64,000 nt of DNA from the NCBI GenBank assembly GCA_030522415.1, contig CM060114.1, positions 29,516,804 through 29,580,803 of the forward strand. The letters run 5' to 3'. A program made the position numbers and the translations under genes. The notes beneath the pieces are model-generated. The model was not told the origin of the DNA, ran no database searches, and was given only the letters and a program-made list of their open reading frames with translations. Within the stretch, counting starts at the first letter, position 1. Each line of letters starts with the position of its first letter. The stretch comes from Channallabes apus (taxonomy: Eukaryota; Chordata; Actinopteri; Siluriformes; Clariidae). Shown here in pieces: positions 24,228 to 35,139 of this stretch.

Positions 24228-24233
24228 TCATAC

Positions 24234-24299
24234 CTGTGTTGTTAAACAGGTTAGGAAGAAGATTAACCCCAGGTGCAAGGCCGTAATGTGAGCCATCAT
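24234..24299 (-). CDS. cd24: cd24-like exon 1 (signal peptide)
   Basis: Two adjacent ATGs (24,299 and 24,296) open 22 codons ending TTQ at the donor CAG|gtatga. The hydrophobic core LGLIFFLTCL is a classic secretory signal. An (ATT)n run starts a few bases into the intron. Confidence 0.7.
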
Positions 24300-24983
24300 G
24301 TGATGAAGAAGTTCACCTGCTTCTTTTGTACCTCAAGAGTGACTCTGAACTAAATGCTCACGACTTTTATAACAGCACTGCAGCTGTGACGTGTAACAGG
24401 CTCAATCCCAAACACTGCCTCGCTTCCTGCCTGGGTGCACTAGGTTAGGTTACATCCCCTATACAGTGTGCTCCAGGAGCCATTTGGACTTCAGGCCTGC
24501 TCTAATTAAACTCTAATGTTCCTGTAATCTTATGGCAAAAATAATGATGAACATACCCTTATATTTATTTAATTTGGTAACTTATAAAATGGTGAAATGT
24601 TTCCTTCTGGGCAGTGCTCTGGAATAGGATTACCAATTAAAATTTTCAGTCTAAAAAAGTGTGTTTTTTAGACCTGCAGTCTAAAGTAATTATGAAAAAC
24701 CGACCATGATATGTTTTCATGTCTATTAATGTGAGCCAGTGCTTTTCTGGGAAATCACATTAATAATACAGTACATGCTTTAAATGCATCCGTGTCTATT
24801 CAGTAAGTGACCACAAGGTGGCAGCACGTAGCAAGTTTTCATGAATTTAAGGCTGATTAACTGATTTTATGAAGATTTTTTTTTTTAGTTATACTTGCAG
24901 AAGCTCATTTCTGTTAACAGTGACGTCATTCCTGGATTATATAGGTCTTGTTTGTTTGTTTGTATGTTTTGTATTATCACAGT

Positions 24984-25305
24984 TGGCTGCACGGTGGTGT
25001 AGTGGTTAGCACTGTCGCATTGCACCTCCAGGGGCCGTGTCGAATCCCGCTTCGTGCGGGTCCGCATGCATGAAGTTTGCATGTTTTCCCTGTGCTTGGC
25101 GGGTTTCCTCTGGGTACTCTGGTTTCCTCCTACAGTCAAAAGACATGCAGATTAGGCAAATTGGTGTTCCCAAATTGCCCATAGTGTGTGAATGTTGTCC
25201 TATCACGGTTGTAAAAATGGGAATAAATACTGTACAATGGTAATCAAGTCCCCTAACAGTCCCCTAGTTAAACTATAGAAGTTCCTAGATGGATAGATGG
25301 ATGGA
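24984..25305 (+). repeat. DANA-like SINE, near full length
   Basis: The head 'ggctgcacggtggtgtagtg' begins with tRNA-like box A and a weakened box B. Then come 'gtttcctctgggtactctgg', 'aaaagacatgcagattaggc' and an (ATGG)n tail. Confidence 0.75.
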
Positions 25306-25309
25306 ATCA

Positions 25310-25730
25310 TGACAGTTGTCATGCCGAGTTCTCACTCACATGTCAGTAAGTGCCTTAGTCAGGGTCATTCTAGGTCAGGAGCCTATCCCATGAGCACTGT
25401 ACATGCAGTGGGGATACAATACAGTTTGGAAGACTGATGGGAATTGGAGAACCTGAACTGAACCCATAAGGGCACTGGGAGATCATACACAGGAACTCAG
25501 TACAGAGTGGCCCAAGCTCAAACCAGGGAGCCTGAAGTGGCAACACGGAGGTGACTACAAGTCTAGTCTGATGTTTAGATTTAGTAGTTATTAAAATGCT
25601 ATGTCTTATTTCTGTCAATTTTTGGGGGAAACTGAGAACCATTAATTGATCTTTTAGTAGAAAATTTTAAGAAACTTGTATTTTCTTCCTAAGATTATGA
25701 GACTAAATGTATTCTATTATTACTTTAAGA

Positions 25731-25770
<40 letters not shown>

Positions 25771-26544
25771 TGTAATTTTTGTATTTATTTTGTAACTCTG
25801 TAAATTCAAAATATTAAATCTGTGCATGAACATCCCTATTCAATTCATTACAGAATATTATATATAATGTATATTTACAAATCCTAACTCATAGCCTACT
25901 TTTACTCTCTACCATCATAGCTGCATTGATTCCAAGCCATCTGAGATCAGATATCATCCTCAGAGCTCCGGAGGGGTCCGAAATTTGAGCTATAGCACCA
26001 TTGAAAAAGGGCATGCTGCACAGTTTGTGGATTGTTTCAAACATGAAGTCCTGTATTTAGAGAGAAATGTTTCATTTCTGATTTCTGTTTCATGCACATG
26101 CACGCCTAAGACTAAGACTAACTTATACTTCCAAGAAACATCATATGGCCGAAAGTTTGTTAATATGTGACCCATTTTAAAATCTCATTTCACATAGATT
26201 CCACTTTGCATTCTTCTGGGAAGGTTCTGGCTAGGTTTTAGGGGGTAGCTGTGGAGATTTGTGATCATTCAGTTACAAGAGCATTAGTGAGATCAGGCGG
26301 TGATGTTGGGTGACGAGGAGGCTCCAGTTCCAGCGCTATGTCAAGACTACACTCAAGTTCCACTCCAAACTTAAGACAACATGTCTTCATGGAGCTCGCT
26401 TTGTACACAGAGTCACTGTCATGCCCCTTATCTTTTTGTTTAGTGTCATAGGTTGGGAGTGTTTCTTAAAAAAAAAAAACAGAAAAAGATTATTACTTTT
26501 TTTTTTTTTATTACTTGCCCATTTTAAATCAGATTGTTTGGCCA
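25310..26544. other. Unassigned intergenic DNA
   Basis: It holds an (ATT)n run at 25,730-25,768. A short open pair on both strands at 25,985-26,175 has no recognisable domain. No gene is called. Confidence 0.3.
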
Positions 26545-27245
26545 AATCTGTTAAGACATCTTGAAGAATGATATCTTATATCCAACTTGGGGAACATCCT
26601 TTTCTATTCCAACATGACTGTGCAAGGACTATAAAGACACGGTTTGATAAAGAAATTTGACTGGCCCTCACAGAGCTCTGACCGTAACCCCATAAAGCAC
26701 CTTTGGGAATAACTGGAACAGAGATTGCAAGAAAAGCCTTCTTGTCCAACATCAGCGCCTGATCTCATAAATGCTCTACAAAATGAATTGACACAAATTA
26801 CACTTACTGCATTTGATTAACATTAACATTTTTTTAATCTCATTAAACATATGAACAGTTGAGGGTTAAGGGCCTGGCTCAAGGGCCCAACAGAAGCAGC
26901 TTGGAGGTTTGAACTTGGAACCTTCTGAACCGGTGTTCAAGGCCTTAAGCTACCCCTGACCAACAATCCCACAGAAACACTGCTTGTGGACAGCCTTCCA
27001 AGAAGAGTGGATGCTGTTATAGCCCGTCCGAAAGGGGAACCAACTCCATTTTTGAAGTACAGTATATGTATTTGGATACAATGTCACTGCAGGTTTGTTA
27101 TAATAATAATTATTATTATTCTTTATTTATTCTTTCTTTCTTCTTTTTTTTATTCCTGTTATCTTCTTGTGATTTATTTTAAATACTTTTGTCCATATAA
27201 TGTATGGATTTGATGGTTGGGTGTTCACATACTTTTGGCCGCACA
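26545..27245 (+). mobile_element. Tc1-like transposon 3' half, interrupted by a SINE
   Basis: Plus-strand pieces follow the end of a Tc1 transposase. 'ctctgaccgtaaccccataa' is the SxxLNPI-type region and 26,985-27,050 gives DSLPRRVDAVIARPKG. The terminal repeat 'ttcacatacttttggccg' ends it near 27,245. A minus-strand SINE splits the frame at 26.87-26.97 kb. The 5' half is missing. Confidence 0.65.
26868..26968 (-). repeat. tRNA-type SINE fragment inserted in Tc1 relic
   Basis: 'ttaagggcctggctcaaggg' and a box B complement ('ggtttgaacttggaacc') mark the minus-strand V-SINE type seen at 2.25 kb. Confidence 0.6.
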
Positions 27246-27351
27246 GGAAAAATATAAAGATTGTTTTTTGTTTGTTTGCTTGTTTGTTTGTTTGCTTAGA
27301 GATAAAGTAATTCAGGCATTTGAGTAAGAGAGAGTATTATCATTATTATTC

Positions 27352-27645
27352 TCCATCCATCTAGGAACTTCTGTAGTTCAAATAGGGACTGTGGAGGCCA
27401 ATGGTGATTACTGTATTTATTCCCATGTTGTATGATCATGGCAGGACACCATTCACACACACACATTCACACACTCTGGGTAATTTGGGAACTCCAAATA
27501 GTCTAATCTGTCTTTGGACTGTGGTAGGAAACCGGAGAACCTGGAGGAAACCGACCAAACACGGGGAGAACATGCAACACAGACCCAACGTGAGAATTGA
27601 ACCCAGGACCTGGAGGTGCAAGACGACCACTAAGCCACTAAGTGA
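27352..27645 (-). repeat. DANA-like SINE
   Basis: In reverse orientation: a tail-like 'ccatccatctagg', then 'ctttggactgtggtaggaaa', 'ccaaacacggggagaacatg', 'gaattgaacccaggacctgg', and the tRNA-like head. Confidence 0.7.
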
Positions 27646-27904
27646 TAACCACTAAAGCACATGAAACAATGCATGAATTATTATAAACTTTATCAAATGA
27701 TCATAGTATCAGAAAAACAAATAATTAAAATAATATTTTCCATCAATTAAACCAAGCAAGTAAATAAGAAACATATTTTATAAACACAAATGGCATTTCA
27801 CTTTGTTGGTTATTCTGGTCATTATAAGTCTTCCTCAGTGTCCCCCATACAGTATACTGACAATACGTTATTCCCTATTTTTTATTGGGACTTTCATTAT
27901 TATT

Positions 27905-29600
27905 ATTATTAAGTGTGTCTATGAAATAGACCACTTATTACTATTCGTCTGAAAACTTTGGACCCTCCCACGCCGGAGAGCTTTGGTCCGACGGCCACGA
28001 ATCATACACCATCGCGTCCGGCTCGATCGGGAGAGCTTATGGAACATCGGCTCCCGAAGCGATCCGACGCACCGTTTTCCCGCAATTCCCAAAAAAGTGA
28101 TTTCGAAAATCGAAAAAGGGTTTTTTCTTCTTTTTATTATTATAGTTCTTCTTCCGCCTAAAATTTTGCCGGGTTTCTTCTCCCGCAGTTTTGAGAAAAC
28201 CCTCACGTATGTTACATCGTTTCGTGCGGCCCGATCGGGAATGGTGTGCTATGACTTTTCTAAGGGGTTCATCATGCGGTTTTCCCGAAATTCCCAAAAA
28301 AGTACCCAAATTTTCCCCATTCATCTCTATGGAATTTTTTATTTGACAGGTTGTAGCGCAGAGAGGGAATTGTGTAGAAACGTGAAATTCGCCACGTTTG
28401 AAGAGGTTTGCACCCTGTGTCAGAGGATACCCCGAACGAGGGTATAAGTTGTACCCCCGGGGCAAGAGAGGTCTTCACAATTGCCCCATAGACTTTGAAT
28501 GGGGAATTTTTTCGAATAATTAGTTTGTCGTTGATCCACGAATGAGGTGTCAAACCGTTCGCCTGATTCGGCAATGGGGTGCTATGACTTTTCTGAGGGG
28601 CTGCGCGGTTAATTGCCCCGGCAGGGGGCAATTAACCGCTCATAGACTTAACATTGAGACCAACTTTGAATGTTTGTCGTAGACCCATGACTGCAGTGTC
28701 AAATCGTGCGGCTTATCTGGGAGAGGAGGTGCTATAACATTTCTAAGGGCTGGGCGGTTAATTGCCCCCGCAGGGGGCAATTAAACGCTCATAGACTTCA
28801 CATTTTAACCGCTATTCCCGCACAGTTTGTCATACACCCATGAATGAGGTGTGATATCGTGCGGGTTATCCGGGGGTGGGGTGCTATGACTTTGCTCAGG
28901 GCTGGGCGGTCAATTGCCCCCGCAGGGGGCAATTGACCGCTCATAGACTTAACATTGAGATCAGCTTTGTCTGATTTTGTCGTTGACCCTTGAATGAGGT
29001 GTCAGACCGTTCGCCTCATTCGGGCATGGGGTTATATGATACTAATGAGGGCGGGCGGTTAATTGCCCCCGCAGGGGGCAATTAACCGCTGCTCCCTCAT
29101 CGTTCGTCGTACACCCTTGAATGAGGTGTCATATCGTGCGTCTTATCCGGGAGGGGTGTGCAGTGACGTCTCTGAGGGGCTAGGCTGTTAATTGCCCCAG
29201 CAGGGGGCAATTAACCGCTAGTCCAGCACCATTTGTCGTAGACCCTTGAATGTGGTGTCAAACCGTTCGCCTCCATCGGGCATGGGGTGCTATGGCGTTA
29301 CTGAGGGTTGTGCGGTTAATTGCCCCAGCAGGGGGCAATTAACCTCTAGTCCAGCACCGTTTGTCGTACACCCATGAATGAGGTGTCAGATCGTGCGGCT
29401 TCTCCGGCAATGGGGTGGTATGGCTTTTCTAAGGGGTTGGGCGGTCAATTGCCCCGGGCAATTAATCGGTCATAGACTAAACATTGAAATCAGCTTTGAA
29501 TGAGTTTGTCAACATGTTATGCTGATTTGCATGTTGGTTGCATGATGTTTTGGCACTGATCCGGCACGCGCATAGACACACTTAAAATTTCTTCAGGAAT
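27905..29600. repeat. Degenerate tandem array with a hairpin palindrome in each unit
   Basis: About seven units of roughly 125-150 bp (starts near 28,609, 28,755, 28,907, 29,056, 29,186, 29,313, 29,440) each begin with a palindrome of the form gcggttaattgccccc / gcagggggcaattaaccgc. Each then carries 'cccttgaatgaggtgtca', 'cgtgcgg...atccggg' and 'ggggtgctatgacttttct'. More diverged units without the palindrome lie upstream, to about 27,960. The whole is bounded by inverted copies of 'ttaagtgtgtctatg' (near 27,910 and 29,572-29,587) and sits between ATT microsatellites. Open frames inside are chance products. The family was not recognised. Confidence 0.8.
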
Positions 29601-29613
29601 TTTCCCCCCTCTA

Positions 29614-29658
<45 letters not shown>

Positions 29659-29660
29659 TG
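29614..29660. repeat. (ATT)n microsatellite
   Basis: An uninterrupted ATT run at the right border of the hairpin array. Confidence 0.9.
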
Positions 29661-29959
29661 CAGAACTAATTGTCTATGCTCTTTTAATTTATATACATTT
29701 ATTTATCATTTTTATACTGCTATGTTTTTCTTCTCTCCTTTTAATTTATACTTATCATTTTATGTTTCTTTATCTTATTATTCTGCTTATTGTTATAATT
29801 TTTTGTTGTTTCTATTATTCTTATTGTTGTTGTTGTTGTTATATTTATTTGTTTATTAATTTTTTTACTCCTGTTATCTTCTTGTGACTTATTTCTAATC
29901 TTTGGCAATACGAATGTAAATATTTGTCCTGCCAATAAAGTACCTTTGAATCTTGAATC

Positions 29960-30330
29960 TTGAGAGAGAGAGAGAGAGTGTGTGTGTGTGAGAGAGAGAG
30001 AGCGCGCGCGCAGGAGCTGAATGGGTTCCAGGTGTTGGGTTACATAACAGAAGCCCCGCCTCCGTTGTCGCGTGCGCGCATTTTTCCGTGGTGCGGCGTG
30101 CGCGCGCATAACTCTGGCGCACTGTTGTTGCCCGCGAGCGGCCGCGTCCGTCTCTCTGCCCGTCTCGCGCGCGCTCATAAACGATGCCAAAGATGGAAAA
30201 GGGAAGACCGCCGGAAAACAAGCGCAGCAGGAAGCCTGCACATCCCGTCAAGCGAGAGGTCAGCCAGGAGATGAAGGTACCTTTAGGAAGGTGGACATGG
30301 GGTCGCCTTCATGACGCGCGGTTTCCATTT
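29960..30330 (+). promoter_or_regulatory. sobp: CpG-island promoter and 5' UTR of sobp
   Basis: A (GA)n/(GT)n tract (29,962-30,001) leads into CG-dense DNA with several 'gcgcgcg' runs that ends just after coding exon 1. No TATA box is convincing. Position and composition fit a CpG-island promoter. Confidence 0.6.
30184..30276 (+). CDS. sobp: sobp coding exon 1
   Basis: It starts [20 protein letters not shown] and ends SQEMK at the donor ATGAAG|gtacct. The basic [14 protein letters not shown] stretch is a likely nuclear localisation signal. The start is fixed by matching the human N-terminus. Confidence 0.92.
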
Positions 30331-31227
30331 GTAAAGTGCGCACGACGCTTATTTTTTTTTTTATTAATTTTTTAATTTTTTTAAACACACATTGATCAAC
30401 TTTATTACCATTCTAGAGATTCCGGATTAGGATTAGGTGTTAATCTGATCACATCACACTGCAGGAATGTCGGCCCTGGTGGAGTGATGTGCGTTAGTTG
30501 TGCCAGATGTGCGCCAGAGGTTTTGAGCTGAGAATGAAACTTATTAGACTTAGATTAAGACTAAGCTTGCTTCCCGAGTATGAAAAGTTATACAGGTGTC
30601 TGATTCCACACTGGGGATTTTCCTGTGTAACTTTCTATATTGTTTGTGAGCTGGAAATAAGGTGTGTTCAGACACACACCAGACACCCCACCTGCAACAA
30701 AATCTGGAATCAATTACAAAGAAGTGATTTGGTGTGAAATGTGTCTACATGCATGTCCACATGCGTGCATAGCTATAACACGTGAAACTGAAAATGATTA
30801 CGTGTTGAATAATATTTTGTACGCCAATTTATTCAAACTTGCCGTGAGTCTTGGACACATCCCCTACTGTACATCCACATGATGTTCATGGGTGTTGTTT
30901 CGATTTCCTAAAAGTGACTATTGTGTGCCATCTCATGACTGTAAATCGTACAGATGGATATCTGCATGAGAGACATGAGCGGGTTTTCATGTCTGTGTGG
31001 GAGGAAACCAGGCGCAGATCTCTTTTGTGTGAGTGATTTTGGATCACTGCACATGATATCCATGGAGCCGGCGGGTGTTGGGTTGCGACTTAACTAATTT
31101 TAATCCAAACATGTGAAACCGTACACGATCCTGATGTAAGCGCAGCCGGGGCTCAAGCGGGGGTCACTGTAGGTTTTCTTGCCTTTGGCTACAACTGCTT
31201 TGGATTTTGGGACAGGGTTCACCCTTG

Positions 31228-31321
<94 letters not shown>
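31228..31321. repeat. (GT)n(CT)n compound microsatellite in sobp intron 1
   Basis: About 29 GT units pass directly into about 17 CT units. Intron 1 (30,277-32,370) holds no other recognised feature apart from a purine-rich run at 31,830-32,000. Confidence 0.95.
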
Positions 31322-31322
<1 letters not shown>

Positions 31323-32370
31323 AGTAGATGTTTGTCTGAGCTGCACAGAAGAAATAAGAACAACACTAGAGGGATTGGAGTGAAAAAACTAAACAAAAGG
31401 GGGACCCACCTCATACTAATGAGAAAACAATAAAATAATACGCATGGATTTGGCGTGAGCTCAGGAGAAATAGAAACTGATGCGTTTTTTCAGGCTCCAT
31501 GATGGTCAGTGCATCCGATTTATCCGTTTAAGCTCAGGAAACTGGTACAAAACACAAAATCCATGCCCGGCTTATATAAACACAGACCCATACACTGTTG
31601 CAGTTTTATGGTCAGGCCTGTTTGCGGATCGAGTGACGGAGTAGTGGACGTAACAGATATGCCATCCTGCGAGAATCCCCCTGTTCTCAAGCATACTGCC
31701 TGTTTTTGATAGAAAGAGTGAAACTCGAGAAGGGCTGAAGAGTCAGGTAACACAGAGAACGAGGGAGAAGAAAGAGAGCGAGCGGGCAGAGAGCGAACCA
31801 GTGTTCTCCCGCAACTGTTTGTTTTGGTTGTGAGCTCTCAGGGAGAGATGAGTGAAGTGAGAGCTTTAAAAGCAACTAGAGGAGTAGAAAGGAAGGAAGA
31901 GGAGGAGGGGGGGGTAGAGACGGGGATGGAATTGGATCCTTTAGGGAAAATGGAGAAGATGAGAAGGAGAACTGGGGAACTGGAGGAGTAGGGGACATGA
32001 GGCGAAGAAGGAAGGTGGGGGATTTCTGGGAAGCCCACAAACCCAGCTGTGGTGTTCCGTGTCCTCCTCAGATTTCAGCTAACTATGAATCAAATTACCC
32101 ACCTCTGTAATCTCAAACTGAGAGACCGAGCGAGGGAGCGAGAGGTCTCTTGAGTGTTTAGCCAGATTTTATGTCAGACCATTTAGAATAAAATAACAAA
32201 GACTGATTCAGAACTTTTTCTTTTTTTCTTTTCCTTGCGGCTGCATCATTTTTCAGTCAAATTCTGTGAACCACAGATGGAGCACTGGATGGTGTATACA
32301 TTTCACTAATTCTCCATACTATTACCAATTACCAATTGTGTGTATGTGTGTGTGTGTGTGTGTGAGACAG

Positions 32371-32506
32371 AGCTTCGCAGAGAGCACAATGAATGAATTG
32401 CTGGGCTGGTACGGATATGATAAAGTTGATCTGCAGGAATCAGAGCCCGCCGACATCAGGAGTCACAACGGCCGAGCAAGACGCCATCAAGTGTCTGTGC
32501 TTAAAG
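32371..32506 (+). CDS. sobp: sobp coding exon 2
   Basis: After a (GT)n-gagacag acceptor the exon reads [20 protein letters not shown] and on to VSVLK, ending at AAAG|gtgaga. The [13 protein letters not shown] core is conserved from fly to human. Confidence 0.93.
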
Positions 32507-33461
32507 GTGAGAGCTCACACACCTCGATACCAGACCCGGGCTCTGAAACGAGCGCTAATGATGGTCCAAATCTCTGAGCATTTCAGAAGCCAAAAGCATG
32601 ACTGCCTTTACTGGTTATACAGGAATATTCCCATTGAATTCTTTACAATCTGGCAACAGATAAAGAAGTTATTTGGCATTTTGCATCAAGTTGCATCCAT
32701 AGCACTTGGTTCTTGCATTCAGTTTCATGAGTCCTTAACGAAATCCAGCCGTCCTTTCTTAAATTTTATTCGGGTGTATGTATTAAATGTACTTGGATGT
32801 CCTGGAGATATTACTGTATTTGGTGCTGATAGTGGTATACTGGATAAAAACTATTCTCTATTAAGAAATCCTTATTGCTTATTAAGACTTGATACTATTA
32901 AGAAAAATGTCTCAGAGAACCTAAAAGATAGGACATATACTGTACAGTATATTATGAATCCTTTTGAAGTTTATCCATTGTAATGCCTTTAAAAAAAATC
33001 TAATTTCAATCTTTTATTCCTATGAAGAAACTACAGAAAAAGAAATTTTGGTTTGAATTTAGTCTAAACTAATACCCATCACAGTCCCACTCCGCTATTA
33101 TTCTTCTATGACGTGCTTCTCTCAAGGCACGTAAAGCCACTCAAGCTTCATCAAGAATCACATTCAATGGACAGCGCTATCCACCCACTTCCACATGCAT
33201 GAGTTTACAGATGCATGTGTTAGGCTAGTCTAGCTATGATTAATAAGGGGGGGGGAGTGTATGCCATCCTTGCCACCCAGAGAGCAGGGTCAGTTTGGCT
33301 CTTTTGGACTCCTGGGAATACATAAGTGTGGCATTGTCAGGTCAAACTAGCGTCTCTGGACAGAAAAAACAACAACGCTTTTTTGATGCACCACTTGGGA
33401 GTAAAGCTTGAAGCTTACAATAAAACAATAGGTTTAGTGATGTTACATTACAGTTAAATAC

Positions 33462-33501
33462 ATTTCATATTGTAAGTTTATTTAAACTTACAATATGAAA
33501 T
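33462..33501. repeat. 40-bp palindrome with perfect 19-bp arms
   Basis: The arm 'atttcatattgtaagttta' and its exact reverse complement are separated by two bases. Confidence 0.92.
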
Positions 33502-33639
33502 ACTGGATGAAGTGGATATATACTGGACAAATACTGTCTTTGTTTTTTTTTTTTTTACATTGTTCATTATATTGAAACAATAGTTTAGTTTGTAGTGCTT
33601 TATTACTGTTGTATGATATGTAATGGACTTGTAAATCTA

Positions 33640-34135
33640 GTTCTCTATAAAATCTCCTTTTACATTAATCTACGTATCCCAGCATTTCACAAAAGCTTGG
33701 ATACCATTAAGCTAGAAAGTTTTTCTCAGTACACCGGAGCCATGATCAGACGTCTGAAATGCTGGCCTCCCAGGAACTCCTTTAGCCCAAACATGTAAAA
33801 ATGGCTTGGAGTGAAGTCAGGACTGTATAGGGGATGTGGCGGTAACTCCCAGTCAAGTCCACTGTAATGTGCAAGTGGTGCAGGGTCAGTATGAGGTCAT
33901 GCATTGTCCTGCAAAAACAGCAGGATTTTTCATTAAAGGTAAGGGACATTAAATGAGTTCTTGAGAGGCCAGTATTTCAGGTGTGAACCAGGCAATCCGA
34001 TCATAGCTCCAGCATACTGGGAAAACTTTCTACCTTGAATGTATCCAAGGTGTACCCCTCCTCATGTCCAAAGTTTCCTAGGATGGCATCTTTGTATACA
34101 GGATAAGAGATATAGAAGATGAATTAATGAATGAA
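33640..34135 (-). mobile_element. Decayed mariner-family element (copy 4) with adjoining SINE tail
   Basis: 'cagcatttcacaaaagcttg' and 'ctggcctcccaggaactcc' match the mariner copies at 1.0 and 59.7 kb. From about 34,060 'gtttcctaggatggcatc' and an (ATGAATTA)n tail belong to a SINE 3' end instead. Confidence 0.5.
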
Positions 34136-34226
34136 TTAATGAATAATTAAAGAACTATAATGTAAAAAAGATCACCCTGAAATTACTGAAGTAATTAATT
34201 TTTTAGTATTTACTCCCCACCTGCAG

Positions 34227-34412
34227 AAAATTCAGATCCAAAGCCTACTGTAATCGAGAGTAAGCTGACGTCAGGCTCATCTTCGTCGGCTAAAAACGGA
34301 GTGAAAGAACCTGCCGGATTTCCACTCTCTCCTTCATCATCCTCATTCTCCCCCCACATGAAGGACCTACACAGCACCCCTGTCGTGGTCCCGCTCATCA
34401 AACCATCTGCAG
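34227..34412 (+). CDS. sobp: sobp coding exon 3
   Basis: The acceptor cacctgcag leads into ENSDPKPTVIES, a Ser-rich low-complexity stretch, then TPVVVPLIKPSA and the donor GCAG|gtgtgg. The PVVVPLIKP block parallels human IIVPLIPPP. The middle is poorly conserved linker. Confidence 0.88.
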
Positions 34413-34522
34413 GTGTGGTCACGATACACAAAAATCCATTGTTTAATCATATGTAAATATGTACAGTGCCACACGAACGGATTTGTAATCCACCCTTCTG
34501 TCTCTTTCTCTCTCTCTCTCAG

Positions 34523-34674
34523 TGGAGGAGCAGCAGAATGTTCAGATTGTGTGTGTGTGGTGTCAGAAGGAGGGGCTTAAACGCTACTCTCTGATAATGG
34601 GCTCTGAACTCAAGAGCTTCTGTAGTGAGAAGTGCTTCGCCATGTGCCGCAGAGCCTACTTTAAACGCAATAAG
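34523..34674 (+). CDS. sobp: sobp coding exon 4, first FCS zinc finger
   Basis: A polypyrimidine (CT)n-ag acceptor leads to [20 protein letters not shown] and then [21 protein letters not shown] at donor AAG|gtcagt. The pairs CVWC (residues 149 and 152) and FCSEKC make the first FCS-type zinc finger, at about residues 147-187. Confidence 0.94.
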
Positions 34675-34929
34675 GTCAGTATGGGTACAGTATGTGGGGT
34701 GTTTAACCCTTAATTCAATATACATGCAAATCAAAGTTTTTAAATATTCTCACTGTTTGGAACATGAGTTTCATGTTCCAATTTTAAACATAGGTCCTTA
34801 TCAGGTCAGAAATGCTGTATGTTGCTAACCCTTGAACTTTTTATATTAGAGTGACATCACAACCTGAAGAACAATGATACACATACGCACACACAATAAA
34901 ACCTGTAACACACAACACATTCATAAGGG

Positions 34930-34932
<3 letters not shown>

Positions 34933-34971
<39 letters not shown>
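34933..34971. repeat. (GT)n microsatellite in sobp intron 4
   Basis: A GT run of about 19 units. Confidence 0.9.
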
Positions 34972-35139
34972 TGGGGGTTTTGTTTGGATGCACATGCATT
35001 CAATGTAACTCGAAAATTCAATATGTACTATGTGTGCACTTTATTGACTATACAGTAGCATTGAAATGATTCCACAGACATTACAAATCTGTGCTTTCTG
35101 TTAGTTAGCAAAACAATAATGTGTTAAGAAAAAGTGAGA

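Larger units (their letters stand above)
19700..24330 (-). other. cd24: cd24-like locus, two exons
   Basis: Two exons joined in phase 0 give an 85-residue protein. An N-terminal signal peptide (MMAHITALHLGLIFFLTCLT) is followed by a short Ser/Thr-rich mature chain with three N-glycosylation sequons (NMT, NHT, NST). A hydrophobic C-terminal segment (SSVFVLISGAILAMII) resembles a GPI-attachment signal. CD24 is a tiny, heavily glycosylated, GPI-anchored surface protein of leukocytes, neural and epithelial cells. The C-terminal pattern (AGGAL-QS-SxFVxxS in human, AGAAYQLQSSSVFVLIS here), the two-exon layout and the position beside sobp (human 6q21) support the call. The 4-kb intron holds a hAT, a SINE tail and a mariner relic. 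The 3' UTR end was not determined. Short length makes homology weak by itself. Confidence 0.72.
32507..34226. other. sobp intron 2
   Basis: It contains a 196-codon open frame (32,393-32,983) without any recognisable domain, a perfect palindrome and a mariner relic. No further exon is required to join exons 2 and 3. Confidence 0.6.

Noticed and set aside
28037..28631. Overlapping 119-154 codon frames on both strands
   Set aside because: They lie in the degenerate tandem array. Residue content changes with each unit and there is no start, splice or domain evidence.
28600..29475. CRISPR-like array appearance
   Set aside because: The genome is vertebrate, units are too long and diverged, and spacers are homologous to one another.
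31100..31433. Frames with CVCVCV and SLSLSL or THTHTH repeats on both strands
   Set aside because: Translations of the (GT)n(CT)n microsatellite. The same reasoning removes those at 7.7-8.0, 9.1, 44.4 and 53.8 kb.
32393..32983. 196-codon plus-strand open frame
   Set aside because: It overlaps sobp exon 2 in another frame and runs through intron 2. No domain was recognised and the sobp frame is clearly the conserved one.
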